From positions 1 through 64,000 of the forward strand of contig JABCYZ010000028.1 in the NCBI GenBank assembly GCA_013289955.1: DNA of 64,000 bases, given 5' to 3'. The DNA comes from Acidobacteriota bacterium (lineage in GTDB: Bacteria; Acidobacteriota; Terriglobia; Acidiferrales; UBA7541). This document shows, in pieces, positions 43,497-53,485 of the stretch. How positions within the stretch are numbered: the stretch's first letter is position 1; every line of letters starts with the position of its first letter. A program made the position numbers and the translations under genes. Under the pieces are notes generated by a model. That model was given only the letters and a program-made list of their open reading frames with translations, was not told the origin of the DNA and did no database searches.

Positions 43497-46400
43497 TTAC
43501 TTTTTTTTCTTCAGTGCCTCCATCTTTTCCCCATTGATTTGTCCGCCCATCTCCACGCGCCCCGTCACCCGCATCGCCCGCGTTTCAAACACCAGCCCGC
43601 CATAACGGTCATACGCATCCGGAAAAAGCACCACCTCATACAGCCCCCGCTGATCCTCCAAGGTCACAAACATCATGTTCTGGTAATTTTTCGTCCCCAC
43701 ATGCCGGTAAGTCACCACCCACCCGCACAGCGTCACGCGTTTTCCCCGCAATCCGTCCAACTCGTCGCTCCAGACCTCGCCATTCCGCGGCAGGAAATCC
43801 AAGGGATGCCCGCTGACGCACACTTCCAGAATCTCCCGCTCATACCGCAGCTTCTGCTCCTGCGTGTAGGCAGCCGCAGGCATCCCCGCCAGCACCGTCC
43901 CAATAGCATCACCGGCTTTCGCATCGCCAAACAATGTTTCCGGCGCTTTTGGCGGCACCGCCAATCTTGGCTGTGCGCCTTTACTCCCAGCTTGCAAAAA
44001 ATTCCATCGCCACAACATCTCCGGCCGCGTCATGCCGCGATATTTATCAACAGCTCGATCATCAACCTGATCGCCGACCTCATCAAACGCCCCGCATTTA
44101 ATCAGCGCTTCGATCTCATCTTTCTCCACGTGCACGCGCCGCAGAAAATCCTCCAGCGACCGAAACGCTCCGTTTTCATCGCGCGCGCGCACAATCGCGG
44201 TCATCGTCTCCACACGCAGGCCTTTCACCTGCATCAACCCGACGCGCAGCGCCCGCTTCCCGTTCGCAGTCAAAGGTGGGACAGTCATTCCTGTCTGCCG
44301 GCTTCTCTCCGCCGTGTACTCCATCCTCGAATGATTCACCGACGGCAGCCGCACCTCGATCCCCCAGCGCTTCGCTTCTTCGACGTATGCCGACACGTGA
44401 TAAAAACCCGCGCCCGCGCTGCACATCGCCGCCAGAAACTCCGCCGGATGGTGCGTTTTCAAATACGCCATGCGGTACGAAATATCCGCATACGTCGCAG
44501 CGTGCGCCTTGCAGAAACCGAATCCCGCAAATTTTTCCACCATCATCCAGGTTTCTTCGCGTTGCAGCGCAGTCAGCCCCATCATTCCCGAGGCCAGATC
44601 GAACTTAGCGCGTAATCGGTCGAGGTCGCGACGGCCGGAGAATTTCGCGGAAGATCGCCGCATGATATCGGCCTCGGCTAACGACATCTCGCCGGCCACC
44701 TGCGCGATCTGCATCACCTGCTCCTGAAAAATGCATACGCCAAGTGTGCCTTCCAGAATTGGTTGGAGCGCGGGATGCGGATATTTAACTGGTTCCTCTC
44801 GACGCAGCCGTTTTATGAACAGCTCTTTCGACCCATACTCCGCCGCTCCTGGCCGGATCAGCGCCAGAGCTTGCGCTACTTCTTCAAGCGTCCGCGCCTT
44901 CATCATTCGCAGCAGCCCACGCATGGCCGGCGACTCGATCTGAAACACCCCCATCGTTCTTCCGGCGGCAATCACGTCGCATGTCGCCGGATCGTTTTCC
45001 GGTATCGCATCAAAATCAATTTCCCGTGCTTTGGGCCTTGGTGTTACTCCATCCGGCGCTATGCTCGCCGTGGGAGCACACCCACTCCTGCTCGCCCGGA
45101 GCCTCGAGGGGGCTGGGCTCTTGTCTTTCTTTTCCTCTACTTCCCTTATTTCCTTTATCTCCTCTGCTTCCTTCTCAATGTTGTCCAGTGCCAGCGACAT
45201 GGTCGTGAACCCGCGCTGGCCCAGCAGATCCATCTTGATCAGGCCGAGCGCTTCGATCGCATTCATGTCGTACTGCGTCACGACAATTCCTTTCGTCGCG
45301 CGTTCCAGAGGTGTCAACCGCGTCAACGGCCGCGCGGAAATCACCGTCCCGCACGGATGGATCCCCATGTGCCGTGGCGCGTCGTCGAGCCGCAGCGCCA
45401 CTTGCAGAATCGTTTTCCAGGGTTCGTCGTTGACAGGAAGGTCGCGGCACTCCGGTAAATCGCGAATCGCCTGCAAAATCTCGCGCACCGGCCGGTGCGG
45501 CAGCCGCTTCGTAAAATGATTCACTTCGCCCGGCGGCACGCCAAAGACTTTGGCGATTTCGCGGATGGCCAGCCGCGCGTGCATGGTGACAAAACTTCCG
45601 ATCATCGCCACATGCGCTTCGCCCCAGCGCTCGTACACGTAGTCCAGCAACTCATCGCGCCGCGCGCCGCAAATGTCGATGTCGATATCCGGACAATCGC
45701 CGCGCTGCTCGTTCAAAAATCGTTCAAAATACAACCCCCAGCGCAGCGGGCACACACAGGAGATTCCCAGGCAATACGTCACCATCGAACTGGCTGCCGA
45801 GCCCCGCGCTACCGCCGGAATCCCGCGCCGCTTGGCCTCTTCCACGATTTCCCAAACCAGCAAAAAATACGGCGCGAGCTTTTTTGTGCTGATGACTCTC
45901 AGTTCACACACCAGCCGCGATATCGCTTCAGGTTTCAGCGAGTTGTAGCGCTTGACCAATCCCTGCAGGCTCAGTTTTACCAAATAGGAATCAGGAGTGT
46001 TGTTTTTTGGGACCGCGCATTCTGGCAGGATCAGCTTTCCCAATTCCAATTTAAGATCGCAACGCTCGGCAATGTCTAGCGTTGCTTGTAACAATTCCGG
46101 ATGATCCGGGAATAACCGCTCGATCGCGCTTGCCGGCTTGAACCAAGCTTCGCCGGTGGTGATTTCTGGAGGAGCCACGGTTGTCAGTAATCCCCCAGTA
46201 CGAATGGCGTTTACTGCGCGATGATGCAAATGCTCTTCCGGTCTCAGAAAATGTACGTTGTTTGTTGCGACAAGAGGAACATTCAATTCGCGCCCAATGC
46301 GTTCTACTTCCCGTAGTTTCCGCCCGTCTCCCGGCGACAGTTGCTGTACCTCGATCCACAGCCGTTTGCCGAAAATCTCTTTCAATCGCGCGAAGTGATT

Positions 46401-47033
46401 GACTGGTGACTCGTGGTTCGTGCCACACAATTCTTGCGGCTGCCCTGTTTTTGCAGGGTCACGACGTACCGGGCCCCTACGGCCGTTTGCGTCGTGCCTT
46501 CCGGGTGGCAAAGGACACAGGGCAATCACGCCTTTGGAATGCTCCGCCAATTCCTCCAATGTCACCGGCCGTTCTTCATTCTCTACGGGGCGCCTGTCGT
46601 CCTCGCCGGAGGCCTGTCTTTTCGCCAACTCCGCCGTTCCCAAATGCCGCAGCGTCACCAGCTGGCACAAATTGCTGTATCCCTCCATATCCGTCGCCAG
46701 CAGCACCATCGCCACACTCTGCGAATTCCGGTTTTCGTTTTTCGAGTTTCCAGCTTCGAAATGCGAAACGCGACATTCGACGTCAATGACCACTCCCACA
46801 ATCGGCTTCACGCCCGCCGCTTTCGCCGCTTGATAAAACGGCACCGCCGCATACAACCCATTCGTATCCGTCAACGCCACGGCAGGCATCTTCTGCGCGA
46901 CTGCTGCCGTAATGATTTCTTCCGGCGGCGCCATGCCCCGCAAAAACGAATAGTGGCTATGACAATGTAAATGTACGAACACGAGTGCCCCGATCGAGAG
47001 GGAAGAACCCGATGCCCGCCACAAGGCGGACAT
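43497..47033 (-). CDS. dnaE2: Error-prone DNA polymerase III alpha subunit
   Basis: PHP domain (HLHCHSHYSFLRGMAPPEEI), catalytic PDIDIDICGARRDELLDYVYERWG, HMGIHPCGTVIS, C-terminal OB region. Start could be the internal GTG (VFVHLHCHS). Confidence 0.93.
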   Translation of the reverse strand: MSALWRASGSSLSIGALVFVHLHCHSHYSFLRGMAPPEEIITAAVAQKMPAVALTDTNGLYAAVPFYQAAKAAGVKPIVGVVIDVECRVSHFEAGNSKNENRNSQSVAMVLLATDMEGYSNLCQLVTLRHLGTAELAKRQASGEDDRRPVENEERPVTLEELAEHSKGVIALCPLPPGRHDANGRRGPVRRDPAKTGQPQELCGTNHESPVNHFARLKEIFGKRLWIEVQQLSPGDGRKLREVERIGRELNVPLVATNNVHFLRPEEHLHHRAVNAIRTGGLLTTVAPPEITTGEAWFKPASAIERLFPDHPELLQATLDIAERCDLKLELGKLILPECAVPKNNTPDSYLVKLSLQGLVKRYNSLKPEAISRLVCELRVISTKKLAPYFLLVWEIVEEAKRRGIPAVARGSAASSMVTYCLGISCVCPLRWGLYFERFLNEQRGDCPDIDIDICGARRDELLDYVYERWGEAHVAMIGSFVTMHARLAIREIAKVFGVPPGEVNHFTKRLPHRPVREILQAIRDLPECRDLPVNDEPWKTILQVALRLDDAPRHMGIHPCGTVISARPLTRLTPLERATKGIVVTQYDMNAIEALGLIKMDLLGQRGFTTMSLALDNIEKEAEEIKEIREVEEKKDKSPAPSRLRASRSGCAPTASIAPDGVTPRPKAREIDFDAIPENDPATCDVIAAGRTMGVFQIESPAMRGLLRMMKARTLEEVAQALALIRPGAAEYGSKELFIKRLRREEPVKYPHPALQPILEGTLGVCIFQEQVMQIAQVAGEMSLAEADIMRRSSAKFSGRRDLDRLRAKFDLASGMMGLTALQREETWMMVEKFAGFGFCKAHAATYADISYRMAYLKTHHPAEFLAAMCSAGAGFYHVSAYVEEAKRWGIEVRLPSVNHSRMEYTAERSRQTGMTVPPLTANGKRALRVGLMQVKGLRVETMTAIVRARDENGAFRSLEDFLRRVHVEKDEIEALIKCGAFDEVGDQVDDRAVDKYRGMTRPEMLWRWNFLQAGSKGAQPRLAVPPKAPETLFGDAKAGDAIGTVLAGMPAAAYTQEQKLRYEREILEVCVSGHPLDFLPRNGEVWSDELDGLRGKRVTLCGWVVTYRHVGTKNYQNMMFVTLEDQRGLYEVVLFPDAYDRYGGLVFETRAMRVTGRVEMGGQINGEKMEALKKKK

Positions 47034-47100
47034 TTTGTAACGTCAAATCAGGGTAGGGAACAGGAAGGGAAATTCAGCAACGTTTGGTCCGTTCTTTGCA

Positions 47101-47151
47101 GTGGCGCAGCATGCTGCGCCACTTGGAAGCACAACGTCAAAATGTTGTGCT
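47101..47151. repeat. Two adjacent hairpins between dinB and dnaE2
   Basis: Perfect palindrome gtggcgcagcatgctgcgccac (47101-47122), then agcacaac-gtcaaaat-gttgtgct (47128-47151). Confidence 0.8.
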
Positions 47152-47163
47152 CAGGCCTTCCTT

Positions 47164-48480
47164 TCATCGCGATAAACACGGCGTTGAAAGCACAAGCCCG
47201 CCAGGTTTGGTGGCGTAATGCTCGCGCAACTCGAGCCCATTTCCGTAAAAGACGGCGTTCCAGCCGTAGCGGCTGCGGACGGAATCTAGGCCGCGGTTCA
47301 GATACCAGCGGCGGTTGGCGTCGGTGTCGAAGAGTTCGTGCTGGCGTCGGTCGGCTTCGAGATTGGTCACGTTTATGCCGACCAGGCGCACGGCGACGCG
47401 GCGCGTAAATAGTTTTGCAAAAAGATCTTTGGCTTCCGCGAGCAGTTCGCGTTCGTCATTGGATGGACGCGTCAAGCGGACTGTCTGGTGCGCTGAAAAA
47501 TGGTCCACATAGCGGATGCGCAGACCGATCGTTCGCGCTTGGCGGCCATATTCGCGCAGCGTCGAGCCGATTCGCTCGCTCAAATATTCGATGAGGCCGC
47601 CGAGAAACTCCGTGTCGATTGTTCCGCCTTCGATGGTCGTTTCGCGCGAGACGGATTTGGGCGTCGAGGGCAGCATCACTTCGCGTCCGTCAAGCCCGCG
47701 AGCGCGCTCCCAGATTTGTCCGCCAATCACTTCGCCGAACGCAGCTTCTAGAGCGGCTCGCGGCACGTGCCTCAACTCCCCGATCGTGGCGATTCCGCGC
47801 TCCGCCAGCATTCCTGCGTGGACAGGCCCGATCCCGTGGAGCTTTTCGACCGGCAGCGGCGTCAAAAAGTCTTCTTCTGTGCCCGGCGCAATCATGCGGA
47901 AGCCGCGCGGGCGTTCGAGACGCGACGCGATCGACGCCACGACTTTTGTCCGCGCCGCGCCTACGCTCACGCTCAGTCCGGTCTGCTCCAGCACGTCCGA
48001 CTGCACACGCCGCAGCGCCGCTTCATAATTCGGGTACAACCGTTCGGTCCCCGCAAAATCGAGATAAAAATCGTCGAGCGCCGCCGTCTCGACCGCGGGT
48101 GTGTAGGTCTCGAGGGTGCGCCGCACGCGCTCCGCAAAATCCGCGTAGTGCTCGTACCGCCCCGGCACGACAATCGCCTGGGGGCAAATGCGCAGCGCAT
48201 CGCGAAACGACATAGCCGTTTTTACACCGCATATTTTTGCTTCGTAGCTCGCCGACGCCACCACACCGCGGCCCACGAGCACTGGCTTGCCGCGCAGCTT
48301 GGGGTTGAGCACCTGCTCGACCGACGCAAAAAAGGCGTCCACATCCACATGGACAATATTTGGAATCGCCTTCGGGCGCGAGGTGTCCGCTCCGTGCCCT
48401 TTTTCTTCACGCGCGTCTTCGTGGAAAGGATGGAACGGCATCGCCACTGCGGGAAATACGTTTTCGATACAGACGTCCAT
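47164..48480 (-). CDS. dinB: Y-family DNA polymerase (DinB / Pol IV-like)
   Basis: NIVHVDVDAFFASVEQVLNPKLRGKPVLVG, ALDDFYLDFAGTERLYP, SIASRLERPRGFRMI. Start at MDVCIENVF with an AGGAG upstream. Confidence 0.92.
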   Translation of the reverse strand: MDVCIENVFPAVAMPFHPFHEDAREEKGHGADTSRPKAIPNIVHVDVDAFFASVEQVLNPKLRGKPVLVGRGVVASASYEAKICGVKTAMSFRDALRICPQAIVVPGRYEHYADFAERVRRTLETYTPAVETAALDDFYLDFAGTERLYPNYEAALRRVQSDVLEQTGLSVSVGAARTKVVASIASRLERPRGFRMIAPGTEEDFLTPLPVEKLHGIGPVHAGMLAERGIATIGELRHVPRAALEAAFGEVIGGQIWERARGLDGREVMLPSTPKSVSRETTIEGGTIDTEFLGGLIEYLSERIGSTLREYGRQARTIGLRIRYVDHFSAHQTVRLTRPSNDERELLAEAKDLFAKLFTRRVAVRLVGINVTNLEADRRQHELFDTDANRRWYLNRGLDSVRSRYGWNAVFYGNGLELREHYATKPGGLVLSTPCLSR

Positions 48481-48848
48481 AACGGCTCCTATTAACCGTG
48501 ACCGCACAGCGGTCAGCACAAAGGAACAGATCTAGTAGAATCTCTTCGGAAGTCGAGGGATCCCTCTTTAGAAGAGACCCCTCACCCCGCTTAGGGCTCG
48601 GAATGTTCAACGGGCGGCGCCCAGTTCGTGAGAGCCAAAAATGGCAATGGAGCTGAACGCCACCCGTTTCCCGTTTCCTCTACCGCCCCGCACTATAGGC
48701 GAATAAAAAGCGAAAGTCAAGAGTTCTCCTGTCTTTTTTTTGCACGTAATAAAAACGGTGTTTGCGATTCCCCGGGAAAATAGCTCCAGCGGCCAGCTTT
48801 CTGTCTTAACTTCTTGACGCCGGCCGGCATCGGAGATACATCTCTTGC

Positions 48849-49325
48849 ATGAGTGCTACTTTCGTTTTGCTTCTGGCCTTTGCTATCGGCATCGTGTCCG
48901 GCATGCGCTCTTTGACGGCGCCTGCGGTCACGGCTTGGGCGGCGCATCGCCACTGGCTGAATCTTGCCGGAACCAAGCTCGCGTTTATGGGATCGACGGC
49001 GGCTGTTGCTATTTTTACTGTGCTTGCCATCGCCGAGCTGATCGCAGACAAACTGCCCTCAACGCCCAGCCGGACCGCGCCGGTGGGATTGATCGCCCGC
49101 TTTGTATGCGGCGCTCTTTCCGGCGCTTGCGTTGGCGTATCGGCGGGACAGACTCTAGCACCTGGCGCCCTTCTCGGCGCTGCCGGCGGCCTCGCAGGAG
49201 CATTCGCTGGCTATCAATGGCGCACCGGTCTCGTGAAAGCGTTCAAGGTTCCCGACTTCGTCATTGCGCTTCTGGAGGACGCCATCGCGATTGGCGCCGG
49301 CCTCTTTATCGTTTCCCGGTACTAA
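48849..49325 (+). CDS. DUF4126-like membrane protein
   Basis: FAIGIVSGMRSLTAPAVTAWAAH...GGLAGAFAGYQWRTGLVKAFKVPDFVIALLEDAIAIGAGLFIVSRY. Confidence 0.75.
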   Translation: MSATFVLLLAFAIGIVSGMRSLTAPAVTAWAAHRHWLNLAGTKLAFMGSTAAVAIFTVLAIAELIADKLPSTPSRTAPVGLIARFVCGALSGACVGVSAGQTLAPGALLGAAGGLAGAFAGYQWRTGLVKAFKVPDFVIALLEDAIAIGAGLFIVSRY

Positions 49326-49351
49326 TTCCGGTACCAATTCCGGTACCAATT
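49316..49351 (+). repeat. 12-bp tandem repeat x3 spanning the DUF4126 stop codon
   Basis: ccggtactaatt / ccggtaccaatt / ccggtaccaatt. Confidence 0.9.
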
Positions 49352-49476
49352 CTAGGGCCGCTCGCAAAATCGTGTTCATCTGGCGGCACCAAAGTTTCGT
49401 CCAATCCAATTATTCATTTGCTTCGATTCTGTATTTCCGCGACTATTTCTTCACTCCGGGCACGCCGGACGCCTCC

Positions 49477-50775
49477 ATGAACCTGAATTTCTTTTTCGCG
49501 CTGCTCGGCGGTTTGCTTGTTCTGGCGTTCGTTGCCAATCGCCTGGTGCGCTTCACAGGCGTGCCAGATGTCATCATCCTGATGGCCACGGGCGTGGTCA
49601 TCGGCCCCGTATTGCACTGGGTGAACCCCGATGTTTTTCGGGGCGCCACGCAAGGTTTTGGTTCTCTCGCGCTGATTCTCATTCTTTTCGAAGGCGGCCT
49701 CGAACTCAAGCTACGCGAAATTATCAGCCACTTCGCGGGCGGCGTGTTTCTCGCCATTTTCAGCTATGCGCTCAGCGTGTTGGGAGTCACGCTCGTCTGC
49801 CGCCACGCGCTTCATTTCGCATGGATTCCCTCGCTCCTTGTGGGAGCGACGCTCGGTTGCATCAGCAGTTCGATCATTCTTCCGGTGCTGCAGCAAGTGA
49901 AGCTGCGGCGCGAAGTGAAAGTCACTTTGCTTGTCGAAGCGACGCTCGGAGACGCCCTCGCGGTTCTGGCCGTCACTACACTTCTCGATATCGCGGCTGG
50001 CGGCAGCGCTTCGGCAAAAATCATCACCTGGAGTCTCTTTTCGAGCGTCATCGTGGCGGTGGCATCGGGTGTTCTCATCGGCATCTTGTGGTCCTATCTG
50101 CTGCCGCTGCTCTCTGAGGAGCGCTTCTGGCATGTGCTAACGTTTGCCGTTGTTTTGTTGATCTACTCCGGCGTTCACGCTCTGCACGGCAATGATCTCG
50201 TCGCCGTCCTGGTCTTCGGCCTGACGCTTTCCAACTATCCGGCGGCGCAGAAGCGCTTTCATCTCGGTGATGATGCCGAAAGCGCCGACTGGTTTTCCGA
50301 AACGCCCGTCAAGCAAGAGCATGGCGGCTCGCTGGCGAAACATCACGGGCAGATGCTCACGTTTCACGGCGAGCTGGCTTTTCTGATTCGCACATTTTTC
50401 TTTGTCTTGCTTGGGGCGCTCGTCGAATTCGAGGGGCTGCGCAAACACGCAGTCCTGGCGCTCGGCTGTTTTGGAGCGCTCTTGATCGCGCGGTGGCTTT
50501 CCGTACAGACCGGACGCTTCGCATGGCGGGCCTTCACGTCTCACGAGCGCGAGCTCATGATCTGGTTTCTGCCGCGCGGGCTGATCACTGCGGTGCTGGG
50601 CATAGAAATTGTAGAAGCTCGCGGCGCGGATTTTGCGTTTCTTCCGTCGCTGGCGTTTGCGGTGATTCTAATCACGAATCTTGCGCTGCTGGTCGGCTCG
50701 CTGCGTGCCAAGCGGCTTTTCCCGGAGCCTCGCGTAGCGGTGCCTGAACCGGCGAGTCCGCAAATCGCTTCCTGA
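49477..50775 (+). CDS. Cation:proton antiporter (CPA family)
   Basis: Multi-TM; RFTGVPDVIILMATGVVIGPVLHWV, LILFEGGLELKLREI. Start placed at MNLNFFFALLGG. Confidence 0.88.
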   Translation: MNLNFFFALLGGLLVLAFVANRLVRFTGVPDVIILMATGVVIGPVLHWVNPDVFRGATQGFGSLALILILFEGGLELKLREIISHFAGGVFLAIFSYALSVLGVTLVCRHALHFAWIPSLLVGATLGCISSSIILPVLQQVKLRREVKVTLLVEATLGDALAVLAVTTLLDIAAGGSASAKIITWSLFSSVIVAVASGVLIGILWSYLLPLLSEERFWHVLTFAVVLLIYSGVHALHGNDLVAVLVFGLTLSNYPAAQKRFHLGDDAESADWFSETPVKQEHGGSLAKHHGQMLTFHGELAFLIRTFFFVLLGALVEFEGLRKHAVLALGCFGALLIARWLSVQTGRFAWRAFTSHERELMIWFLPRGLITAVLGIEIVEARGADFAFLPSLAFAVILITNLALLVGSLRAKRLFPEPRVAVPEPASPQIAS

Positions 50776-50902
50776 GCGGCGATGACGGCAGCGGGTTCTC
50801 CTGCAACGCGGTGTTTTTGTTTCTGATTGGTTGGAATTATCGCTACCTTTCGTGCATCCAATCAGCGGCAGGCGTCGAGGCCTAGCGGCCGGAGGACCAT
50901 TC

Positions 50903-52303
50903 ATGGGCGCATCGGATCACTACGAGACCATCGTCATCGGCTCTGGCCAGGGGGGCACGGCGCTGTGCCAGGCCTTGGCCAATGCCGGACGGCGCACGGC
51001 GCTCGTGGAGCGCGCACACGTCGGCGGAACCTGCGTGAATGAAGGCTGCACGCCCACCAAGACGATGGTGGCGAGCGGGCGCGTCGCCTATCTTGCGCGG
51101 CGTGGCGCGGATTACGGCGTCCGCACTGGCAGCATCACCGTTGACCTGATTCGCGTTCGCCAGCGTAAGCGCGACATTGTTGACAGCTTTCGCAACGGCA
51201 GCCAGTCTCGCATCGAAAAAACTCCCAATCTTGATCTCCTGTTCGGCGAAGCCAGCTTTACGGGCCCGCGCTCCATTCTGGTCCGGCTCAAGGACGGCTC
51301 GCATCGCACGCTTACGGGCGATAAATTTTTCATCAACGCGGGTTGTCGCGCGTCCGTGCCTTCTCTCGTGGGGCTAGAGAGCGTTCCCTATCTCGACAGC
51401 ACTTCCATCATGGAGCTGGATGCCGTGCCTGAGCATCTTCTCGTGATGGGCGGCGGCTATATCGGACTTGAGTTTGCCCAGCTGTTCCGGCGCTTCGGCA
51501 GCCGCGTGACTATCGTCCAGAAAGCTGCGCAATTGCTGCGCGGCGAGGACGCCGACGTCGCTGCCGAAGTTCTCAAAATCATGCAGGAGGATGGCATCGA
51601 TGTTTTGTTCAACAGGAAGGTACAGCGCGTCGCGAAAGAAGGCCCGCAAATCAAGCTTGCCGTCGTGGACGGCGAAAACGAAACCCATACGATCACTGGC
51701 TCACATTTGCTTGTTGCCACGGGCCGTGAGCCCAACTCAGATTCGCTGAACATCGGCGCCGCGGGAATCGCCGCGGACAAACGAGGCTTTATTGAGGTGA
51801 ATGCGAAGCTCGAGACAAATGTGGCTGGAATCTACGCGCTCGGAGACATCAAGGGCGGACCCGCGTTCACACACATTTCCTACGACGACTTCCGCATCAT
51901 CCGAGCGAATCTTATTGAGAAGGGAAATGCCAGCACCGACAATCGTCTCGTTCCTTATACCCTTTTCATCGATCCGCAGCTGGGCCGGGTGGGGCTGACC
52001 GAAGCGGAAGCGCGCGCGCAAAATCGCAGGATTCGCGTCGCGAAAATGGCAATGTCACGCGTGGCCCGGGCTCTCGAGGTCGACGAAACGCGCGGCTTCA
52101 TGAAAGCCGTAGTGGATGCCGACAGCGGACTAATTCTGGGTGCGGCCGTGCTTGGACTCGAAGGCGGGGAAGTAATGTCCATGATTCTGCTGGCCATGAT
52201 GGGCAAGCTGCCGTACAAAGTTCTCTACAACGCGGTGTTCGCTCACCCCAATCTTTCAGAAGCGCTCAATACTCTTTTCCTGGAGTCAAACTTTACTTCC
52301 TGA
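50903..52303 (+). CDS. FAD-dependent pyridine nucleotide-disulfide oxidoreductase (mercuric reductase / lipoamide dehydrogenase-like)
   Basis: [20 protein letters not shown], redox Cxxxx[62 protein letters not shown]. Confidence 0.93.
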   Translation: MGASDHYETIVIGSGQGGTALCQALANAGRRTALVERAHVGGTCVNEGCTPTKTMVASGRVAYLARRGADYGVRTGSITVDLIRVRQRKRDIVDSFRNGSQSRIEKTPNLDLLFGEASFTGPRSILVRLKDGSHRTLTGDKFFINAGCRASVPSLVGLESVPYLDSTSIMELDAVPEHLLVMGGGYIGLEFAQLFRRFGSRVTIVQKAAQLLRGEDADVAAEVLKIMQEDGIDVLFNRKVQRVAKEGPQIKLAVVDGENETHTITGSHLLVATGREPNSDSLNIGAAGIAADKRGFIEVNAKLETNVAGIYALGDIKGGPAFTHISYDDFRIIRANLIEKGNASTDNRLVPYTLFIDPQLGRVGLTEAEARAQNRRIRVAKMAMSRVARALEVDETRGFMKAVVDADSGLILGAAVLGLEGGEVMSMILLAMMGKLPYKVLYNAVFAHPNLSEALNTLFLESNFTS

Positions 52304-52356
52304 CGGCGGACTAAATTTCGTCCATACGATCACGCCTGGGCGGCGCACATGTATTA

Positions 52357-53301
52357 TTAGGCGGAATTGCGCTCAAGCTCCTTGCGATTCCACTTTGCAA
52401 GGTCCGCGCCGGCGTCGTAGGTACTTTGCAGGAATGCCAGCAGAGTTTCTCTCGGCGAAAGGGCGCAGCGCACGTCGTCGTACATCAAAATAAATTCCTT
52501 TAGCTGCGAATGATAGAACGCTTCGGCGGGGCGGACCGGATGCTGCGCAAAGCCGGCTGGTTCCGGCGCGGCATAGGCGTAAAACGCGGCTCCTTTGATA
52601 TCGCCGCCTCCCGGCCAGAATCCCGCGCTGATCACCTCGTGGGAATAAGCCTCCCGCGTGATGGAGTCGGCTCCCTGCCTCTCCGGAGCGTGCCGCCCGG
52701 AGAAACGCGTTGCGGCCAGATCGAAACTGCCCCAGAAAAAATGTACCGGGCTGGCTTTCCCGATGAATCCCGCGCGGAATTCTTTGAAGACTTCGTCACA
52801 GGAAACGAGAATTCGCCAGAAGCGATTGACATATTCTGGGTCGTAGGCGGCGTGCCTGGTGTCTAGATCAAATGGAACCGGCTCAGGAATCTCGACCGGC
52901 ATCTTCCAGATTTTGACCGCAATACCCAGAGAGGCCAGAGCCGCCATAAAATCGCGGTAGAAATCGGCGACGGAGCGCGGCGCTAAAGCGAGCGAGAGGA
53001 TGGCGTCGTTGCTGGTTCGAATGACGAGTTGGTGATGAATGAAATCGAACTGGACCTCGAAATTTCCTCCGGCATAGGGAATGGCCGATGTGGTCAGCCC
53101 CAAAGCATTCACATAGAAGGGCACACCCCACCAATGATTTATGTTCGGAGCCAGCGCCAAACGCACTTTGCCCACAATTTGCGTCCACAAGTGAAGCGTG
53201 GCGTAAGTCTCCTGCCAGGCGGCGAGGGGAAGTTCGGGCCACAGATCGCGCTCAGAACGAGCAGTAGTTGCGTTCATCAATCCTCCGCGGACAGCAAACA
53301 C
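52357..53301 (-). CDS. DUF5996 family protein
   Basis: LPLAAWQETYATLHLWTQIVGKVRLALAPNINHWWGVPFYVNALGLTTSAIPY... HFFWGSFDLAATRFSGR. Confidence 0.8.
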   Translation of the reverse strand: MFAVRGGLMNATTARSERDLWPELPLAAWQETYATLHLWTQIVGKVRLALAPNINHWWGVPFYVNALGLTTSAIPYAGGNFEVQFDFIHHQLVIRTSNDAILSLALAPRSVADFYRDFMAALASLGIAVKIWKMPVEIPEPVPFDLDTRHAAYDPEYVNRFWRILVSCDEVFKEFRAGFIGKASPVHFFWGSFDLAATRFSGRHAPERQGADSITREAYSHEVISAGFWPGGGDIKGAAFYAYAAPEPAGFAQHPVRPAEAFYHSQLKEFILMYDDVRCALSPRETLLAFLQSTYDAGADLAKWNRKELERNSA

Positions 53302-53433
53302 CAGCCAGAGGGATTATATGCCCCTGAATCGCACCTGTTCACCTTGTCCGGGAGAATTCTTTGGAGATAACACCGCCGCGCGTGGCTGTCTTCTTTTTGC
53401 TTATCAATTCGGCGACGGCCGATAGGCGATATA

Positions 53434-53475
53434 CCCGCACAGGCAGGAGCGCCCGTGCTGCTTCGCCTGTGCGGG
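53434..53475 (-). terminator. Hairpin downstream of the PiT transporter
   Basis: Perfect 11-bp arms cccgcacaggc (53434-53444) / gcctgtgcggg (53465-53475). Confidence 0.55.
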
Positions 53476-53485
53476 CTTGACCGGT

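Noticed and set aside
43050-44615. 521-aa plus-strand ORF
   Set aside because: Antisense to the dnaE2 3' region and the adjacent minus-strand genes. His/Pro/Arg-rich shadow composition.
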